From positions 1-8,887 of the forward strand of contig JAEYYJ010000056.1 in the NCBI GenBank assembly GCA_023430845.1: a stretch of DNA of 8,887 nucleotides, given 5' to 3'. Shown piece by piece: positions 6,579 to 8,887 of this stretch. Within the stretch, counting starts at the first letter, position 1. Each line of letters starts with the position of its first letter. A program made the position numbers and the translations under genes. The DNA is from Pseudomonadota bacterium (GTDB lineage Bacteria > Pseudomonadota > Alphaproteobacteria > Rhizobiales > Hyphomicrobiaceae). The notes beneath the pieces are model-generated. The model searched no databases and was not told the origin of the DNA. It saw only the letters and a list, made by a program, of their open reading frames with translations.

Positions 6579-6583
6579 CTCCT
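6579..6583 (-). promoter_or_regulatory. znuA ribosome binding site
   Basis: AGGAG on the minus strand, 7 bases before the znuA ATG; near-ideal spacing fixes the start. Confidence 0.8.
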
Positions 6584-6604
6584 GATCTCGCATCTCGTGG
6601 ATGG

Positions 6605-6633
6605 CTAATAGATGTTATAACATAACTTGTCCA
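6605..6633 (-). promoter_or_regulatory. znuA promoter, -35 and -10 with 17-base spacer
   Basis: On the minus strand TGGACA (6633-6628) and TATTAG (6610-6605) are separated by exactly 17 bases, resembling a housekeeping sigma-factor promoter. Transcription would begin near 6598, leaving a leader of about 27 bases before znuA. Confidence 0.6.
6612..6623. promoter_or_regulatory. Zur box (zinc-uptake repressor operator)
   Basis: ATGTTATAACAT is a perfect 12-bp palindrome matching the GTTATAAC-centred Zur operators known in Rhizobium and Agrobacterium relatives. It sits entirely within the spacer between the predicted -35 and -10 of znuA, so zinc-loaded Zur would block RNA polymerase. The family link is known; binding here is inferred. 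Confidence 0.85.
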
Positions 6634-6694
6634 GATGCCCGTTGATGCGAAGAGCCGCGTCACCAGGCGGCTGGAGAATTACCCGGATCAGGCG

Positions 6695-6777
6695 CGCAAA
6701 TGCCCCCAATTCAGATCACGAACGAGCGCATTTGCGTACAGAGCGTGATCGAACACGCAGCGCCCATAACTCGTTCG
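6695..6777. repeat. Three overlapping inverted repeats between znuA and metX
   Basis: Three complementary pairs are interleaved: CGCAAATGC (6695-6703) with GCATTTGCG (6728-6736); GATCACG (6714-6720) with CGTGATC (6744-6750); and CGAACGAG (6719-6726) with CTCGTTCG (6770-6777). The arrangement cannot fold as simple nested hairpins. It ends just before the metX -35 box. Meaning unknown; it could be operator sites or an unrecognised RNA. Confidence 0.45.
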
Positions 6778-6781
6778 ATAC

Positions 6782-6810
6782 TTGACGTCGGAGCGCAGCC
6801 GCACATATTA
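6782..6810 (+). promoter_or_regulatory. metX promoter
   Basis: TTGACG (6782-6787) and ATATTA (6805-6810), 17 bases apart, resemble a housekeeping promoter; TATTAG at 6806-6811 is an alternative -10. The predicted transcription start, near 6818, falls at the 5' edge of the SAM-II aptamer, which independently supports both calls. Confidence 0.7.
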
Positions 6811-6817
6811 GCTTAGC

Positions 6818-6877
6818 ACTCGTGGTGATTTGGCCGGCCGGCTTGCAGCCACGTTAAATAACTCGCTAAAGAGGCCG
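6818..6877 (+). ncRNA. SAM-II riboswitch
   Basis: S-adenosylmethionine-sensing aptamer that turns off metX-metW when SAM is abundant. P1 is CGTGG (6821-6825) with CCACG (6849-6853). The hallmark conserved segments are in order: TGATTT right after the P1 5' strand, TTGCA just before the 3' strand, then TTAAATAA and GCTAAAGAGG. The H-type pseudoknot is probably GGCC in the loop (6832-6835) with GGCC at 6873-6876. The P1 loop is enlarged by a palindromic GGCCGGCC (6832-6839). This class is known upstream of methionine genes in alphaproteobacteria. Confidence 0.92.
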
Positions 6878-6882
6878 CGCGC

Positions 6883-6938
6883 ATCCGGAATTCGGTTGAG
6901 CACGGCATCGATTGCCGGCCCCGAGTCCGGATTTTTTT
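6883..6938 (+). terminator. Intrinsic terminator downstream of the SAM-II aptamer
   Basis: The lower stem is ATCCGGA (6883-6889) with TCCGGAT (6926-6932), then a small internal loop, then TCGG (6892-6895) with CCGA (6921-6924). An inner 5-bp stem pairs CGGCA (6903-6907) with TGCCG (6913-6917). A run of seven T follows at 6932-6938. It ends 34 bases before the metX ATG, so with the aptamer it forms a transcription-attenuation leader. Confidence 0.85.
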
Positions 6939-6972
6939 GTGTCGGTGGCAGCCGACGGCGCGGAGAGACTAC

Positions 6973-8217
6973 ATGGCGAGCGTATCGATCGAGCCGGGCC
7001 GCAGGGCCACACCGGCCCCAGCTGAAGCGCCATCTCCTGAAACCGTAAAGCGGACGGCGCTGGAAGAGGCACGAGCCCCGCGCAGTCCCTCCATCACATT
7101 CCCGGCTTCGTCCCCGCTCGAACTCGACTGCGGTCAGCACCTCGGGCCATTCACGGTGGCGTACGATACGGCCGGCACGTTGAATGCAACTAAATCCAAC
7201 GCCATTCTCATTTGTCACGCCCTGACCGGAGACCAGTATTTTCTGCGCAGTCATCCTGTGACCGGAAAGGCCGGATGGTGGGATGCGATGATCGGGCCTG
7301 GAAAGCCGATCGACACCGATCGCTTCTTCGTCATCTGCGCGAATATTCTCGGTGGCTGCATGGGCTCGACAGGACCCGCGTCCGTAAATCCGGCCACGGG
7401 AAAGGCCTATGGCCTCGAATTCCCCGTGATCACCATCCGCGACATGGTACGCGCGCAAGTGCGCCTCATCGACCACCTCGGCATCGACAAACTTTTCGCG
7501 GTTGTTGGCGGTTCAATGGGCGGAATGCAGGTGCTCGAGTGGGCAGCACATTTCGGCGAGCGCTTGCATTGCGCCATACCGATCGCCACCGCGGCATCGC
7601 ACACGGCTCAGAACATCGCATTCCATGAAGTGGGACGCCAAGCCGTGATGGCCGATCCGGAGTGGGTCGAAGGCCGCTATCTTCTCGATGATCGTGTGCC
7701 CCGGCGCGGGCTCGCCGTCGCGCGCATGGCCGCACACATCACGTATCTTTCGGAAGCGGCTCTGCACGCCAAGTTCGGCCGCAATCTGCAAAACCGCGAC
7801 GCGCGCACCTTCTCTTTCAACGCCGATTTCCAGGTCGAAAGCTATCTGCGCCATCAGGGTTCGACCTTCGTCGATCGCTTCGATGCGAACAGCTATCTCT
7901 ACATCACGCGCGCCATGGACTATTTCGACCTCGCCGCCGAGTTCGAAGGCGTGCTCGCAAACGCCTTCCGCAACACCAAGGTGCGCTTCTGCGTCGTCTC
8001 GTTCACGAGCGACTGGCTTTATCCGACTCACGAGAACCGCAAGATCGTACAGGCGCTGAATGCGGTCGCAGCCAACGTGAGCTTCGTCGAGATCGAAAGC
8101 GACAAAGGCCACGATGCGTTCCTGCTCGATGAGCCCGTGCTCTTCAAGACGATCACCGGCTTCATAAATTCAGCAGCCGCGCGTCATGGCATCGCGCCGG
8201 CAAGGAGCGCGGCCTGA
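6973..8217 (+). CDS. metX: Homoserine O-acetyltransferase (MetX type)
   Basis: Cytoplasmic acyltransferase that activates L-homoserine with acetyl-CoA (succinyl-CoA in some MetX proteins) for methionine synthesis. The product is 414 residues with an alpha/beta-hydrolase fold. It carries the MetX signatures CHALTGDQ at 81-88, [14 protein letters not shown] at 124-137 and GGSMGG at 179-184 (nucleophile S181). The triad is completed by D347 (SFTSDWLYP) and H380 (KGHDAF). The ATG at 6973 is chosen because GGAGAG (6962-6967) lies 5 bases upstream; a TTG at 6937 is in frame but falls inside the terminator T-run. Residues 1-40 are a Pro/Ala/Arg-rich extension not expected in the core fold. The SAM-II riboswitch and terminator precede it, and metW overlaps its stop. 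Acetyl versus succinyl donor cannot be settled from motifs alone. Confidence 0.96.
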   Translation: MASVSIEPGRRATPAPAEAPSPETVKRTALEEARAPRSPSITFPASSPLELDCGQHLGPFTVAYDTAGTLNATKSNAILICHALTGDQYFLRSHPVTGKAGWWDAMIGPGKPIDTDRFFVICANILGGCMGSTGPASVNPATGKAYGLEFPVITIRDMVRAQVRLIDHLGIDKLFAVVGGSMGGMQVLEWAAHFGERLHCAIPIATAASHTAQNIAFHEVGRQAVMADPEWVEGRYLLDDRVPRRGLAVARMAAHITYLSEAALHAKFGRNLQNRDARTFSFNADFQVESYLRHQGSTFVDRFDANSYLYITRAMDYFDLAAEFEGVLANAFRNTKVRFCVVSFTSDWLYPTHENRKIVQALNAVAANVSFVEIESDKGHDAFLLDEPVLFKTITGFINSAAARHGIAPARSAA

Positions 8218-8870
8218 TGCTTGCCCGTCATGAGGATCAAACAATCGCCCCGCCGCGCGTCGACCACCTGCTGATTGCCGGCCTGGTCAAGCCTGGGGCC
8301 CGCGTGCTCGATGTCGGCTGCGGCGATGGCGCATTGCTGCAGCTTCTGGCCGATCGCAAGGATGTGGATGCGCGCGGCGTCGAAATCGATCGCGATCGCG
8401 TCAATGCATGCGTGGCGCGTGGCCTCTCGGTGATCCAAGGCGACGCCGACCAGGATCTCGACGCCTATCCGGACGGCGCCTTCGATTACGCAATCCTGTC
8501 GCTCACCATCCAGGCGACACGCAATCCCAAGAAGGTGCTCGCCAACCTTCTGCGGATCGGCCGTTACGCCATCGTCTCGTTTCCGAACTTCGGCCACTGG
8601 AAAGTGCGCGCGAAGTTCTTCGCCACGGGCCGGATGCCGGTCACCGAGCACCTGCCCGATACCTGGTACGACACGCCCAACGCGCACCTCTGCACGATCA
8701 AGGATTTCGCCGACCTCTGCCGGCTGGTCGACGCCAAGGTCGAGCGTGCCGTGGCGTTCAACACCTCAGGCCAGCAGCTCGGCACATGGGTGCGCATGCC
8801 GCTGACGATCCATAACCTCCTCGGCGAGAAGGCAGTGTTCCTGCTGTCGCGGCGATCGGGCGGAAAATAG
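8217..8870 (+). CDS. metW: Methionine biosynthesis protein MetW
   Basis: A 217-residue class I SAM-dependent methyltransferase-fold protein that accompanies MetX in many proteobacteria and is thought to support its function; its own reaction is not firmly established. The glycine-rich SAM-binding motif VLDVGCGDGALL is at 30-41, with the motif II acid E56 in GVEID. The family hallmark SFPNFGHW is at 121-128. The ATG shares its A with the metX TGA stop (TGATG junction, one-base overlap), which indicates translational coupling and one transcript under the SAM-II leader. The stop is at 8868-8870; the 17 bases left show no terminator. Length and motifs are normal for the family. Confidence 0.95.
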   Translation: MLARHEDQTIAPPRVDHLLIAGLVKPGARVLDVGCGDGALLQLLADRKDVDARGVEIDRDRVNACVARGLSVIQGDADQDLDAYPDGAFDYAILSLTIQATRNPKKVLANLLRIGRYAIVSFPNFGHWKVRAKFFATGRMPVTEHLPDTWYDTPNAHLCTIKDFADLCRLVDAKVERAVAFNTSGQQLGTWVRMPLTIHNLLGEKAVFLLSRRSGGK

Positions 8871-8887
8871 GTCCGGCCGCGTCATTT

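Noticed and set aside
6937..6972. TTG start extending MetX
   Set aside because: The codon lies at the end of the terminator T-run and has no ribosome site; GGAGAG is correctly spaced for the ATG at 6973.
7513..8112. 199-residue minus-strand open frame within metX
   Set aside because: A shadow of the GC-biased metX codons; no motif or start signal.

Overview
The window looks like chromosomal DNA from a high-GC alphaproteobacterium, most likely of the order Hyphomicrobiales (Rhizobiales). The support is a SAM-II riboswitch upstream of a metX-metW pair, an alphaproteobacterial-style Zur palindrome at znuA, and small secreted and membrane proteins typical of that order. I see no phage, transposon, CRISPR, tRNA or rRNA sequence.

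Layout. (1) 213-1217 (+): periplasmic D,D-carboxypeptidase of the penicillin-binding-protein S11 family. (2) 1242-1927 (-): two small uncharacterised genes, one for a short secreted protein and one for a 60-residue single-pass membrane protein flanked by an 11-bp direct repeat. (3) 1928-2406: 479 bases without a convincing gene; the last 150 bases hold three hairpins in a row and may be the structured leader of the next operon. (4) 2407-5580 (+): a MtnX/SerB-like HAD phosphatase, a class III PLP aminotransferase 4 bases behind it, and, after two small hairpins, an Est30-like alpha/beta hydrolase. This looks like a small amine or amino-acid pathway whose substrate cannot be read from the sequence; it is the best candidate here for undescribed biochemistry. 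(5) 5606-6571 (-): znuA, the periplasmic zinc-binding protein of a zinc ABC importer, convergent with the hydrolase. A perfect Zur-type palindrome lies inside its promoter spacer. No znuB, znuC or zur is adjacent. (6) 6782-8870 (+): methionine biosynthesis. A promoter, a SAM-II riboswitch beginning almost at the predicted transcription start, and an intrinsic terminator precede metX; metW overlaps the metX stop codon by one base.

How the parts work. metX makes the O-acylhomoserine used for methionine synthesis, MetW is its usual partner, and SAM, the downstream product, would shut the pair off through the riboswitch-terminator leader. Facing the other way from the same 401-base intergenic region, znuA would be repressed by Zur when zinc is plentiful. 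The carboxypeptidase trims peptidoglycan and appears independent of the rest. Family assignments come from motifs read by eye; no database search was run.
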